64,000 nt of DNA from Equus caballus. Its lineage: Eukaryota > Chordata > Mammalia > Perissodactyla > Equidae. The translations under genes and the position numbers were made by a program. The notes beneath the pieces were generated by a model. The model made no database searches. It saw only the letters and a list, made by a program, of their open reading frames with translations, and had not been told where the DNA came from. Shown one piece after another: positions 1 through 10,846 of the stretch. Each line of letters begins with the position of its first letter. Position 1 is the first letter of the stretch. The stretch is taken from assembly GCF_041296265.1 (NCBI RefSeq), contig NC_091695.1, positions 36,227,001 through 36,291,000 of the forward strand. The letters are read 5' to 3'.

Positions 1-720
1 GTCTGGAAAGTCTTTCCAAATAGGAACAATCCATGGAGTCCCACATAAAAGCAAAAAAAAAAAAGTCAAAAATAAGAAGTTAGAGAGTCAAGATTCCCTC
101 TACTGTCAAGAGTCTGACTCAGCATTGCTGGATGCTCACTACTTCCTGGTATGTTTCCCAGACAGAGGTCATGATGAATATTCCTCTGCTTTGGTGACAT
201 AATTTATTTTATAGAGAAAAAGGTTGAAATTGTTTGTTAAATCGGCCCCATGATTTTTCCAGGCTGAATGTAGGGTTGTTGATGTAAAAGTGTCTCAAAA
301 GATGAACACCCCAAACAAGGGACCAAGTAACAGAGTTAGTCTCCCCTCCATCACCCAGGAGAGAAGTTATTCACCTCTTGCACTATTTCAATTGTTCCCT
401 CTTTGTGGGGAGTTGTGCTCTGAAGACCTTTCTTATTTATGAGAGAAGGCTCATAAGCTTTTAAGCTCCTCTTCTCCCACAGCTGGATCATTTTTAAGGC
501 AGGCTGAGTGAGCCAAACATTACTAACAAAAGACCATGAGTTCGTCTCAGAGCACTGATGGAGTGGGATAATCTCAAAATCTGGAAGTTGAAATATTTGT
601 TGGCTGTTGCTGAATACCTGGGTACACCACGAAGAAAAAAGAGTTGGAACACAGGAGACTAAAGCTTTATGGAACACTTGGGTGAGTCATTAGGAGCTCT
701 GCTCTAGGGATTGTGAAGGC
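1..720. other. Gene-free left edge, nothing recognised
   Basis: This is AT-rich non-coding DNA with a short A-run near base 50. No OR, SINE or L1 motif is recognisable. It does not align by eye to the region left of unit 3, so the duplicated block seems to begin to its right, inside the MIR. Confidence 0.5.
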
Positions 721-744
721 CTAAGACCCAGGAAGAATTTCAAA

Positions 745-930
745 GATTTATCATCATGGGTTGTGTGACCTTGAGCTATTTAATGCTCTGACCCAGGGTG
801 TCCTCAACTGTAAAATTGGAATAATAAATGTCTTATAAATTTGTTGAAAATTAAAATAAGGTAAAACATAAAAGTATATTCAGAATAGCACCTGGAACAC
901 AGAACACACTCGATAAATATATCATGCCTT
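745..930 (+). repeat. MIR SINE remnant
   Basis: The order of motifs fits an old MIR: 'tgtgtgaccttgagc', a 'tcaactgtaaaattgg' block, then 'agcacctggaacacag' and 'gataaata'. The cleaner homologous copy at 35940-36155 supports the call. Confidence 0.6.
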
Positions 931-1509
931 GATTTTCAGGAAAACTCAATCATATTAGAAGCAAAGAAAAAATTAATCAAATCTAGTAGTTTGGGGTTTT
1001 AGAAAAAAAGTGATAATTTGGGTTAACCAATTCTTTTCATAGAAATATTATTTGTAAAGGTGTTTCTGGTAATATGGTGGATGATATGTTCAAGGAAACC
1101 AATAATGCGAGATACAATCTAAAACACTTTATTTCATGGCTAAGCCAGTACTTTATCAGTACCTTGATAAAATAAATTTATCAAGGTACAGAAAAGAAAA
1201 GAAAAGCACACACCTCACAGGGTGGTGGGCTGAGACCAGTATTTTCCCAGGAGGGATCTACTAATGGCTGGCATCCCCAGGCCTGAGTTTTAATGAGCAA
1301 AGTATGAAGGGTAGGAGAAAAAGACAAGGTGTGAGAATGGCCCAGAGACAACATTCCTTCTCCATAATGCCACTTAAAATAGGGACTCTCAAAGGGTGAT
1401 ATTCTCAAGGGCAAACTAGAAAAAAACTACACAAAATGAGACAGTGATATGTTCACCTTTCTCAGCTTTAGTTTGAGAGAGAGAGAAAATGTAAAAACGT
1501 CTTCCCTGG

Positions 1510-2108
1510 TTCTTTTTTTTTAAATTTATTTTTTGAGATAAAATTGACTTATAACATTGTGTAAGTTTAAATTGTTGAACAGATTGGTTTCTTACATTTG
1601 ATATTGCAATATTCTTACCATCCTAGCACTAGCTAACACCTCTACCACATTACACAAGTACGTTTCTTCTTTTGAGGTGGGAACAATAAGAGTCTAGCTT
1701 ATACAGATTTTGAGATGTAATGATGTACATCTGAAAATTATATGTTAGAAGCCAATGTTACCTCAATGAACAAAGATGTAGTCTCTTAGGAACTGTGAAG
1801 TTTATGACAGCATATTGTTGTCTATAATCACTAGGCTGTGCATTGTATCTCTAGGATGTATTTGGTAGTTACAAGTTTGTACCCTTACAGAATGTATCTC
1901 CAATTCCCCCACCCCTAGTATCTGGTAACCACCATTCTATTTGCTGTTTTTACAAGTTCAGCTCTTTTAAAATCCGCACATAAGTGATATCATACAGTTT
2001 TCTCTTACTCTATCTGACTTGATCTCACTTAGGATAATGCCTTTATGTTCCTTCCATGTTCCTGCAAATGGCAGGGTTGCCTTCTTTCTCATGGATCAGT
2101 AATATTAC

Positions 2109-2147
<39 letters not shown>

Positions 2148-2935
2148 CATCTTCTTTATCCATTCATGCATTGACGGACACTTAGGGTGTTTGCATATCT
2201 TGGCTTTTCTGAATAATGCTGCAATAAACATGGGATATCTGTTGTTTATTTCATTTATATATACCCAGCAGTGCAATTGCTGGATCATATGGTAGTTCTA
2301 TTGCTATTTTTTTGAGAAAACTCCACATTTTATTCCACAGTGGCTGAACCAATTTACATTCCCACAACAATGTGTGATGGTTCCCTTATCTCCACATCCT
2401 TGCCTACACTTGTTCACTCTTGTCTTCTTGATGATAGCCATTCTAACAGGTGTGAGTTGATATCTCATCATGGTTTTGATTTGTATTTCCATGATGATTA
2501 ATGATATTGAGCATCTTTATATGTTCCTTTTGAACGTCTTCTTTAGAAAAGATGTCAATTTAGTTCCACTGCTTATTTTTTAATCAGGTTGCTTGATATT
2601 TGTTACTGAGTTGAAAAAGTTCTCTAAATGTATTAAATAATAACCTCATATCTGATATATGGATTGCAACTGTTTTCTCCCATTCTCTAGGTTGCCTTTC
2701 AGTTTTGGGGTTGTTTCTTTTGCTTTGTAGAAACTTTTTACTTTGATGTAGTCCCACTTGGTGATTTTCGCTTGTGTTGCTTGTCCTTTTGGTGTCAAAT
2801 CCAAAAAATCATTGCAAGATCGATGTGAAGGAGCTTTTCCTATATTTCTTCTTCTAAGTGTTTTATGGTTTTAGATGTTTAAATCTTTAATTCATTTCAA
2901 GTTAAGTTTTCTGAGTAGTGTAAGTAAGGGGTCTC
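1510..2935 (-). mobile_element. L1 LINE, 3' portion (unit 1)
   Basis: This is an antisense L1 read from its 3' end: a T-run and 3' UTR ('gataaaattgacttataacattgt'), then the antisense C-terminal part of ORF2, with the typical 'tctccacatccttgcc', 'gctgcaataaacatggg' and 'ttttctcccattct' blocks. All frames are broken. At about 2935 the sequence jumps from ORF2 into the L1 5' UTR, so ORF1 and most of ORF2 are missing. Unit 3 has the same junction near 38408. Confidence 0.85.
2111..2145 (+). repeat. (TG)n microsatellite
   Basis: About 17 uninterrupted TG units sit inside the antisense L1. A shorter (TG)n occupies the same L1 position in unit 3 (37566-37591), so the repeat predates the separation of the two units. 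Confidence 0.95.
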
Positions 2936-3960
2936 CAGTCTTCTCTGCCTTTGTATGGAGTCATCTGCTCCACTCTTCTTCCTCCCTCTTGTGGCCAAAT
3001 TCTTAAGATACTGTGTTTTTAGTTGTTGCCATTTACTAGGTGGTACTGGAAACTTTTTTTTGTTTTCCAGAAGGTGGCACTCCAGCTCATGTTTGTGGTT
3101 TCTCCCTTGTCCACAAAACAGGTCTGTTTTTTTGAGATGACTCAATTTACCAGATTTGCTCTCACAGGAATGTGCACAAAGAGCTAGTTGCAGAGTGAGG
3201 GGGATATGGGTTTAGCACTGGGTGGTTGAGGGTTCCAGTGGATCTGGAGGGGAGATCCTTTGCTGAGGTACCCCTTGAGGCTCATGGGTAGACTTCCTGC
3301 TGAAATTCTGAGCTCCTGTGCCCCTCTAATTCCCTTTGATATTAGTATCTTCCTCTTACCTGATCTCCCTTCTCCCTCCACTCGTGGTCTATCCACCCCT
3401 GTAGTTGACATACCTCTAGAGAGAACCGGGTTCTCCAGCTGTGTCCAGCCCTGCTGGAGTAGCCTGGGCACTAACTCACTGCTGCTTTCCTCTGGCAGGA
3501 CAGTTTGCTGCTGCTGAGTAGTTCATCTTCTGCAGTGTTGCCTTGAAGGTGGTGGTGCCGGGAAATCACCTTTGCCTATCTTTACTGTGACCAAACTCAC
3601 ACCTTTTTTCTGCTTCAGTAATGTGCTGGAATCACATCTCCAGAAGACTTATCTTACACAAAATCTCTCTCATTCACAGTTGTCTGCCCAAGTGTGCACT
3701 CTCCAGGCTTACCTGACCACGGCCAAGATGGTTTGGGGCAGGTTTGTGGGCTCCTGCTGGCTCTCTAGCCCATACCAAAGTCTGTCTGCTTATTACTGGA
3801 TGCACAGGTGGGTGAGATTCCTCCTGGATCCCTTTGCATTTGGTGCTGGTTACTACAACTTCCACACAGGCTCTTTTGTTCATGGTTGGATGTCTTTAGT
3901 CACTGGAATGCTGATATCAGCCCTTGTCTTGATAATTTTTACTCTCATCCATCTAATTAT
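2935..3960 (-). mobile_element. L1 5' UTR remnant (unit 1)
   Basis: This block aligns with 14360-15430, 38409-39480, 50515-51580 and 62810-63870. In units 2, 4 and 5 it lies directly beyond antisense L1 ORF1, so it is the 5' UTR of the same L1. Open frames here, such as the 130-codon frame at 3572-3964, are not genes: the other copies do not keep them. Confidence 0.75.
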
Positions 3961-6500
3961 GTAGATTGCAGCCTAAATATTATCACTATTGTGTTGTCAA
4001 AAAAACGCCAAGTCAAAATTTTTGTTTAAAGGGATTCTTGGTTGATATTTTACCCCTGGAATCTGACAGAAGTGATATAAACCATTTCTGAAGAAACAAA
4101 TTTTAAACACAAGCATCAATGATTCCTACAGATAAATTTTAAAGAAATATGAACTTAAGATAAAAAATTCACTAAGCCTACTAATAAACAGGGCGCCTTT
4201 GGTAAGAGTCAGAAATATCCTTAAACCATGGAATCAGATTTGCAAATATATGTATTTAAATTATTAGATAATAACTTCAATAAGTATGTTGAATACATTT
4301 AAATAAAGGATGCTATGGAAAGTATGAAGAAACAATAAGAGACTATCAAAACTGACCATTTGGGAAGAACGAAATGGAACATCTCAAGAGAAAAAAAATA
4401 TGATTGAAATTTGAAATTAATGAGTGAGTTAAATAGCCAATCAGCACAACTTATGGTGGAATGAATTTACTGGAAGAGAGATTTGTAAAAATTAAACAGA
4501 ACACAGTAGAGCAATACAAATAATGAATGTTTCAGTGATGTAGGGGGCAGAGCAAGTAGATCCAATGATGTACATCTAATTGGGGTCCCAGAGACATATA
4601 ATAGAAATGTAGAGGCAATTTTCAGAGGAGTATCTGTGTTTAGTAGACAGCATACGAGAGTCATGGTTACCGTGTTGAATGAATGGACATTAGAGGAAGC
4701 TGTGAATACGTCTGTGAGTAGAAAGAGAAGAACGGTACATGCTGTAGCTGCTCAATAAATAAATTTGGTTGTCATGATTATTGGTTACGTTGATGATGAA
4801 GAATGTAATTTTCTGCTCTGTTCTCACAAAATTCTCCTTCCATTCAGTTTCCATGTGGACAGAATCACACCTAAGTCTGAGACGGTAAATGCATAGCTTG
4901 TCTGCTACCATTTCTCCTTCTGTACTGATGGCAGACATCTTGACTTTCTTTTCTAATTAATGTCTTCATTGCTTCAGATTTCTTCTTGAAACGGTGCCCC
5001 CAGAATCAATGATTGATCTGATTTTGGGAAATGAACAGTTTTACATTGTTTCTAAGGCTATACCTTGTGCTTCCATGGTGATTTTGTCTTTCCATTCACT
5101 TTTGCAACTAGGAGGCTGGTAAATGGCTGGGAGGGAGGAAGACATTCTGGATGGCTAATGCTGTATTTATTTGTAGTTCATACACATAGCTTATTCCGTT
5201 AATATCATAGCCTTTCTCCAGAGAGGTCTCCAAGACTTCTACTTTTACCTGTATATGGAAAATCCAGGCCACATTTAACATCTATTTTCTACCTTTCACA
5301 GCCCCGATGATTTTATTTCTGGTGTAGGTCATCTGAATAAAAAATGTGTTTGCATTGGGGCATGTCCTAACGACCATCTAGAGAGAAGACAGCTATTTCA
5401 TCTTGAAGAGGGCATACAGAGCCTAGTGCAAAAATATTGTTTTGCTTATTTACCATTTGGCCTGAAGACTTAGTTCTTGCCTTCCTTGAACTGGCTCCAA
5501 AGAGAAAAAGAGAAAGAACTTCCAGAAATCCTGCCTCTGTTTCTTAGTCCCCATGCCCATTGCCTAAGCGTTCTAACCCTTACATGAGTTCAAGTTACTC
5601 TACTTCATAGGAGAAGACTCAAACCTAGGAATCAATAATAAAATCCAGGATGATTGAGAATCCAACAAAACCATATGCAAGGTGTTAAGTGGTTGTAATT
5701 TGCTGTGTAAAGGTTCCAGAGTTTCCAACAGATTTTTAAAGTATCACTGACTCAAAGATGATCCAGAATCATTGCTCTAGACAGTTTAACTCATAAGTAT
5801 CTCTGATTTGAGGTAATAAAAATCTGCACCGGCAAGGATGGGCATATAATGACCAGGCTTTTACAACCTGGTCTTGTCTAACTTCTCAGGAGACTTCATA
5901 GAGCCATTAAGTTTAAGTCACATCGAGCTCCAAGCTATTTCTTGGTGCATGACTCTTCCTACCATCCCATTGCATTATTCTTATTTCTCTCCAGGCTCTA
6001 TGAAACCAGAAATGCAGTTATAGAATTGTCTACCCTCTCTGACTGCAGATTAATTGAATATTAGTTCCCAAAGGGATTTTAAAGAGTATCTATTTTACTA
6101 TCCTCAATTGACCATGAGGTCCAGCATGATTCAGGGGTTTTTTCAAGCACTGAATTAATTTCACAGGCGTGGCTGATCAGAATCATTCTGTTTTACCATA
6201 TAGAGGGAGGACAGTATTTTCCTAATTTAATCTATTTCCACTTCTCATATATTTGTAAAACCTGAAATGGTAAAACATGAAATTAAGACATTTTAGGAGA
6301 TAATGTACCAATGATATTCATTACTGTCTTTTGCCCCAAAGAGAATGACTGTACTTATGAAAGAAAATTTTTCAGTTAAGTTTGGTGATTATACATGGAA
6401 CAAAAAGATTAACCCAACATTGATGATTTAAGATGTATATCTAGTCAGCTGCATGACTGGAAAGAAATGAAGAGTATTTCTTTGTGCTTTTTGAGAATAA
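3960..6500 (+). other. Conserved non-coding 5' flank of OR 1
   Basis: There is no gene or recognisable repeat here. The stretch aligns over its length with 15430-18275, 39480-42045 and 51580-54420. In an OR locus it should hold the intron and perhaps the 5' UTR exons and promoter. I could not place a first exon or transcription start. Between 4000 and 4300 it matches unit 3 best, for example in the 'ggaatcaga.ttgcaaa' and 'aagtatgttgaat' segments. Confidence 0.6.
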
Positions 6501-6502
6501 AA

Positions 6503-6530
6503 CCATTTCCTTCTCTCATCGTTTTCTCAG
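6503..6530 (+). promoter_or_regulatory. Predicted 3' splice acceptor before OR 1
   Basis: A pyrimidine-rich tract ends in 'gttttctcag', 21 bases before the start codon. OR coding exons are typically preceded by spliced 5' UTR exons. The same tract and CAG occur at the same distance in units 2, 3 and 4. The cut could use the AG at 6530 or the adjacent CAG at 6533. Confidence 0.65.
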
Positions 6531-6551
6531 CAGCTGTCACCAAGCAGGTCC

Positions 6552-7496
6552 ATGGAAGGGGATAGAAATCGTACCTCTGTGGACATGTTTGCTCTCCTGG
6601 GACTCTCAGATGAAAAAGGTGTGCAGCCTATCCTCTTTCCAATCTTCCTAGGGATCTACCTTGTGACTCTCATCTGGAACATGGGTCTTATCATCCTAAT
6701 CAGGATGGACTCCCACCTGCGCACACCTATGTACTTTTTTCTCAGTTTCCTGTCATTTATAGACATCTGCTATTCTTCTTCCACCAGCCCAAGGATGCTT
6801 TCAGACTTCTTAAAAGAAGAAAAAACGATTTCATTCATTGCTTGTGCCACCCAGTATTTTGTTGGGTGCTGGATGTGTCTGATGGAGTGCTGTCTCTTGG
6901 CTGCCATGGCCTATGACAGATATGTTGCTATTGGTAGGCCTCTGCAGTACTCAGCGGTCATGGCTCCTGGCCTCTGTCAGAAGATGATTGCTGGGGCCTA
7001 TGGGAGTGGTTTCCTTAGTAGCTTAGCTGAAATAATCCCTTGCTTTCATCTCTACTACTGTGGGCCCAATATCATTCCAAATTTCTTCTGTGACATAACC
7101 CACATCATATCCTTGTCTTGTTCCAATCCCTTCATCAGTCAAATGATTCTTTTTCTCATAACTTTTTTTGTTGGATTTGGTTCTTTCCTTGTTATACTCT
7201 TATCCTATGGCTTCATTGCAGCTTCCATCCTGAAAATATCCTCTATCAAAGGTAGTGCCAAGGCCTTCAATACCTGTGCCTCTCACCTGTTAGTAGTAAC
7301 AATCTTCTATGGCACAGGCCTCTCGGTGTACATGCATCCTAGTTCTACTCACTCCAAGAAGCAGAACAAGGTGCTGTCAGTGTTCTATGTTATCTTTATC
7401 CCCATGTTAAACCCTCTTATCTATAGTCTGAGGAACAAGGAGATCAAAGAGGCCTTCCAGAGGGTGATAAAGAGGACCACACATTTACTTCAGTAA
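6552..7496 (+). CDS. Olfactory receptor, family 5 (OR5A/OR5AN-like), copy 1, intact
   Basis: This encodes a class II seven-transmembrane odorant receptor, expected in the cilia membrane of olfactory neurons and signalling through Golf and adenylyl cyclase. The single exon has 314 codons, a usual OR length. Visible landmarks are an N-glycosylation site NRT (6-8), HLRTPMYFFL (55-64), MAYDRYVAI (119-127), cysteines 98, 170, 180 and 190 for the extracellular disulfides, SYGFIAASIL (218-227), KAFNTCASH (237-245) and [12 protein letters not shown] (284-295). The start fits the family and follows the splice acceptor by 21 bases. It has about 36 differences from copy 4 and about 54 from copy 2, counted by hand. 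R57 replaces the usual histidine of HLHTPMY. The OR identity is near certain. The subfamily comes from remembered OR5A2 and OR5AN1 sequences and is less sure. Confidence 0.96.
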   Translation: MEGDRNRTSVDMFALLGLSDEKGVQPILFPIFLGIYLVTLIWNMGLIILIRMDSHLRTPMYFFLSFLSFIDICYSSSTSPRMLSDFLKEEKTISFIACATQYFVGCWMCLMECCLLAAMAYDRYVAIGRPLQYSAVMAPGLCQKMIAGAYGSGFLSSLAEIIPCFHLYYCGPNIIPNFFCDITHIISLSCSNPFISQMILFLITFFVGFGSFLVILLSYGFIAASILKISSIKGSAKAFNTCASHLLVVTIFYGTGLSVYMHPSSTHSKKQNKVLSVFYVIFIPMLNPLIYSLRNKEIKEAFQRVIKRTTHLLQ

Positions 7497-7885
7497 GAAC
7501 AATATTTGTGCAGGTGTTATTTTCCCTATAAGGAAAAGAGGGATAAGAATATGTAAATAACATTTTGTATGTCGCAAGAATAGCTAAGTAGAGAGAAGAT
7601 GTGACAACCTGGCTTCTGGGTTCCTGGTGCCATTATGTTTAGCTGCCACCACCAAGTGATCTGTCTGAGGCAGTGTCATCAGCATTGAACTGCATTTAAA
7701 AGGCTTGTTTACATAACTAGGCTCAGGTAGATAAAATCTGATGTTTGGACAACAGAGGTTCTGATAGATATTATATGTAGATAAATGACAAGACCTAGGA
7801 AGTCATGCATGGTTCTTCCCTCTACAATTTTTAAAATGTCCTTTATTTATTTTTGGTTGTTAAGCACTTTTTATATTTAAATAGA

Positions 7886-7891
7886 AATAAA
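7886..7891 (+). promoter_or_regulatory. Candidate poly(A) signal of OR 1
   Basis: An AATAAA lies about 390 bases past the stop codon. Units 2 and 4 have the hexamer at nearly the same distance (about 387 and 374), and unit 3 has one too. A conserved position fits use as the 3' end signal, but no transcript supports it. Confidence 0.5.
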
Positions 7892-7964
7892 ATTACTTAT
7901 AAAATCACATATGTATAAGTTAACAATAATTTAAAAAAGAATACCTTATCATCTGAGTTCCAAA

Positions 7965-8140
7965 CACAGAGCGAGAAAGTCAGTGTGAGAAAGAGGAACA
8001 CAGAAAGAGATAGGTAGAAAGAGAAATAGAGACACAAACACACAGAGGGAAAAGAAAGAGAGAGTGAAAAAGTGAACAGAGAGAAGGGAAGGGGAAGGGA
8101 GGAGAGGAGACAAAAGAAGAGGAGAGGGGAAAAGATTGAT
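7965..8140 (+). repeat. GA-rich purine tract
   Basis: The + strand is almost all purine (gagaaag, gagagag, ggggaaggg runs). It recurs just downstream of the poly(A) signal in units 2 (19740-19850) and 4 (55860-56045). The open frames on both strands are low-complexity and not genes. Confidence 0.85.
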
Positions 8141-9172
8141 CTGTCTTTATTCCAAAATAACTTTGTTCCCTCCATCTTACTCCTTGAAACTCCTTATGAA
8201 GTGAGTTGTGAAAAACAGATGGGAGAAAGGAATAGTAGAAAGGAGGGGCACTTTTCAGGTTAAGAGTTGGGGAGATTCTCAGAGGCTAGAAAGAAGTCAA
8301 AGTCATCAATTTCTGGGCACAGGTGGCCTGAAGCATGCTCCATGGTAGCTTCCCAGGGACAGCGAAAGACTCAGAAACAAAGGCTGTCATGTTATGTCTA
8401 GGGACTCACAGTCTGAGTCCCAGAGATGTGAGCCCCCTAGGAATTCCAAGTCCTTAAGTATGATCAGCAAGCAGTAGAAACAGTCTGTATGAGGGTACCA
8501 TGGAGACTCAAAGTCTAACCAAGAGAATTTAAAGAAAATTTTAAAAAGAGATATTTTTCAGACAAGAGTTTATAGACTAAGCTTCATACATACTACAGTA
8601 GTGTATACACAACATACTACACTTCACTAGTTACATTGCATAGATGTGATTTTTGTTCTATTATTATGTGCACTTGGCAAGTGGGAAATTATCCCGATTT
8701 TACAGATAGAACTTTTGGGTATATTGTGGTCTGCCTTGTTCTTCCCAGGGTAGCAAGAATCCGTCTTGAAGCTCACTAAGTATCAGATGTGGAACATAAA
8801 TGGTTTTTACTGATCAGAAACGTCATTTATTGCTTTGCCATGGTGCCCAATTTCTATACCTTAGGTGTTATATATTTAAACTATCTTACAAATCTGTTCA
8901 TTGAAAATATTCACAACACAGTTTTTATCAGAGTGAATACATAACTATTAACCAATTGGTAAGAGTTAAATCAAATAATTAACTCATTATCCCATCCATC
9001 CCTTTCTCCTTAGAAGTAAGATTAGCTGAAGTAGATCCAACATGAATGGGGACCTTTCTAAAACATCTCTGTATCCCTAGTAATGGCAGGGTAGATGAGC
9101 TCCATTAAAAAACCAAAAACCAAAACACTAAAACCAAAAGTTCGTGGGAATGATCTTAAGTAGATATTTTTT

Positions 9173-9413
9173 TCTTTTGTGAGGAAGATTAGCCCTGAGC
9201 TAACATCTGCTGCCAATCCTCCTCTTTTTTGCCAAGGAAGACTGGCCCTGAACTAAATTCATGCCCATCTTCCTCTACTTTATACGTGGGATGCCTGCCA
9301 CAGCATGGCTTGCCAAGTGGTGCATATGTCCACACCCGGGATCTGAACTGGCGAACCCCAGGCTGCCGAAGTGGAATGTGCGAACTTAACCGCTGCAAAA
9401 CAGGGCCAGCCCC
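9173..9413 (-). mobile_element. ERE SINE (unit 1, first)
   Basis: This is a tRNA-derived equine-type SINE in antisense. It runs from the 'gaggaagattagccctgagc' tail end to the 'ccagcccc' head. A target-site duplication of about 13 bases (agtagatattttt) flanks it at 9160-9172 and 9414-9426. Units 2 (near 20860) and 4 (near 57320) have the empty site, so it inserted after these units separated. Confidence 0.93.
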
Positions 9414-9499
9414 AGTAGATATTTTTAATGAAGAATTAGTAATGCAGCATAATATATTGGAAAGAACTCCAATTCAGAACACATAAATTTCACCTACTT

Positions 9500-9743
9500 T
9501 TTTTTTTTTGGTGAAGATTAGCCCTGAGCTAACATCCTCCTCTAATCTTCCTCTTTTTCCCTGAGGAGGATTGGCCCTGAGCTAACATCTGTGTCCATCT
9601 TCCTCTATTTTATATGTGGGATGCCTGCCACAGCATGGCTTGATAAACTGTGTGTGTGTCTGCACCCAGGTTCTGGGTCTGCAAACCCCAGGCTGCCAAA
9701 GAGGAGCACATGAACTTAACCACTGCAGCACCATGCCAGCCCC
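9500..9743 (-). mobile_element. ERE SINE (unit 1, second)
   Basis: This second antisense ERE lies 86 bases after the first. It is flanked by 'aaatttcacctactt' and 'aaattgcacctactt', a duplication with one mismatch. The corresponding site near 20930 in unit 2 is empty. Confidence 0.92.
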
Positions 9744-9804
9744 TAAATTGCACCTACTTAAAGGGAAGGCATGCTGTTTACTTCACACTCTGATAAGTGC
9801 TTCA

Positions 9805-9990
9805 TAAGCATTGTATAATTTGATTTTATGAAGAGCTGCTCCATCAAGTAGCTCATACTATAAGCCCCATTTTTAAGGTGATAATAGTGAGGTTTGAAGA
9901 GGTTAATTTGCTCAGGAACACACAGCAAGGATGTGGAAAGCTGGAATTCAACCAATTAGCTGATACCAGTGCCCATGGTATTAACCTCAA
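9805..9990 (-). repeat. MIR SINE, antisense
   Basis: This shows the reverse-complement MIR core: 'ccccatttttaaggtgataatagtgagg', then 'gaggttaatttgctcagg', 'cacacagcaagg' and 'ctggaattcaacc'. Homologous copies lie at 20965-21165 and 57430-57630. In unit 3 it was removed by a deletion. Confidence 0.7.
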
Positions 9991-10194
9991 TGATCTGTGA
10001 CTCTGTCATGAATTAGTTTCATTGTATTCCTTGTTGCTCCTATATCCTCACTTATGCATAGGAAATCATGCTGTGTCAGCCACCCAGGGCTGCTGTGATA
10101 ATTGATTCAGGTCAGGGAGTTGAGAAAGTGTGCATATTTAAAATGGAATCAATTTGTGAACAGGGAAGTGTCCAAATATCTAATTTATTGTTTT

Positions 10195-10325
10195 TAAGCT
10201 GTATTGTCAGCCAGTTGTGTCATCTTTGGTAAATGTCTTAGCACCTCTGGCTTCAATCCTCACCTTGAAAATGATGGTATTAAACTAGGTGCTCTCTCGG
10301 TCCCTTCCAGCTCAAAGAAATCTAA
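10195..10325 (+). repeat. MIR3 SINE remnant
   Basis: This has the MIR3-like order: 'gttgtgtcatctttgg', 'cctcaccttgaaaatgatgg', then 'ggtcccttccagctcaaag'. It recurs at 21385-21515, 44770-44885 and 57850-57965. Confidence 0.6.
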
Positions 10326-10846
10326 GTTCATTAAAAGAAAAGCTATAATTACGAGGTCATAATAGGACCATGGGGAAGTGGGGAATTGAGTCAGAAGGGA
10401 CATGGCAAAGTGGGATGTGAAATTAGCAGGGAAATCATCTTGATGACAACCATGACACCAGAAGGCAGGTACCTGGAGAGTTTTCTCCCTATAATTGTCT
10501 TTTCTCCTTTCACTTCTGCCTTAATAATACATTTAAGAGGATCTCCAGTTGTGGGCATCTCTTTGGCTGTGAGTGGACAACCAATGTCATGGCCAAAAGC
10601 GCCCATCCTGGAGTGCAATAGGGCACACCTGAATAATTCTTTTGAAAAGAATAAGGAATTTCAACTTTGTCAAGAACTCTTGTTATCCTGAGGGATCTAG
10701 GTCAAGGTGAGAGGGCAAGATTTATAGAAAACAGTGGATTCTGTGTTATCCCAATATCCATGTGATTCTTCCAGTAAGACCAACATGGAGTAAGATTTAT
10801 GGTCCTCATAAGTTTTATGAGGTTTATGTTATCTCTCATTCTTAAC

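Larger units (their letters stand above)
745..10846 (+). repeat. OR duplication unit 1
   Basis: This is the first copy of the duplicated block: MIR, antisense L1 remnant with a large internal deletion, non-coding flank, OR exon 6552-7496, poly(A) signal, GA tract and downstream block. The left part aligns best with unit 3, including the same L1 deletion. The OR exon and the right part align best with unit 4. The right edge is cut where unit 2's antisense L1 begins, in mid ORF2. Confidence 0.75.
8140..10846 (+). other. Downstream block of unit 1, gene-free
   Basis: This non-coding stretch aligns with 19850-22370 and 56045-58829, and in part with 44605-45704. It contains two ERE insertions, a MIR and a MIR3, listed separately. 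No gene is visible. Near 10810 it carries about 27 extra bases ('ataagttttatgaggttta...') found again only in unit 4. Confidence 0.7.

Noticed and set aside
2043-2295. Frames on both strands with runs of Val-Cys or Thr-His
   Set aside because: They are translations of the (TG)n microsatellite in an L1.
3572-3964. A 130-codon open frame that looks gene-like
   Set aside because: It lies in an L1 5' UTR remnant and the other copies of the block do not keep the frame.
5440-5530. Possible EBF (Olf-1) half-sites such as 'ttccctgg' in the OR flanks (for example near 17025 and 53411)
   Set aside because: Only partial matches to TCCCNNGGGA were seen, and unit 1 lacks the same bases, so no site is claimed.
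9173-9413. tRNA-like box A and box B text in the ERE heads
   Set aside because: The heads descend from a tRNA, but the copies are SINEs with A-rich tails and target duplications, not tRNA genes.
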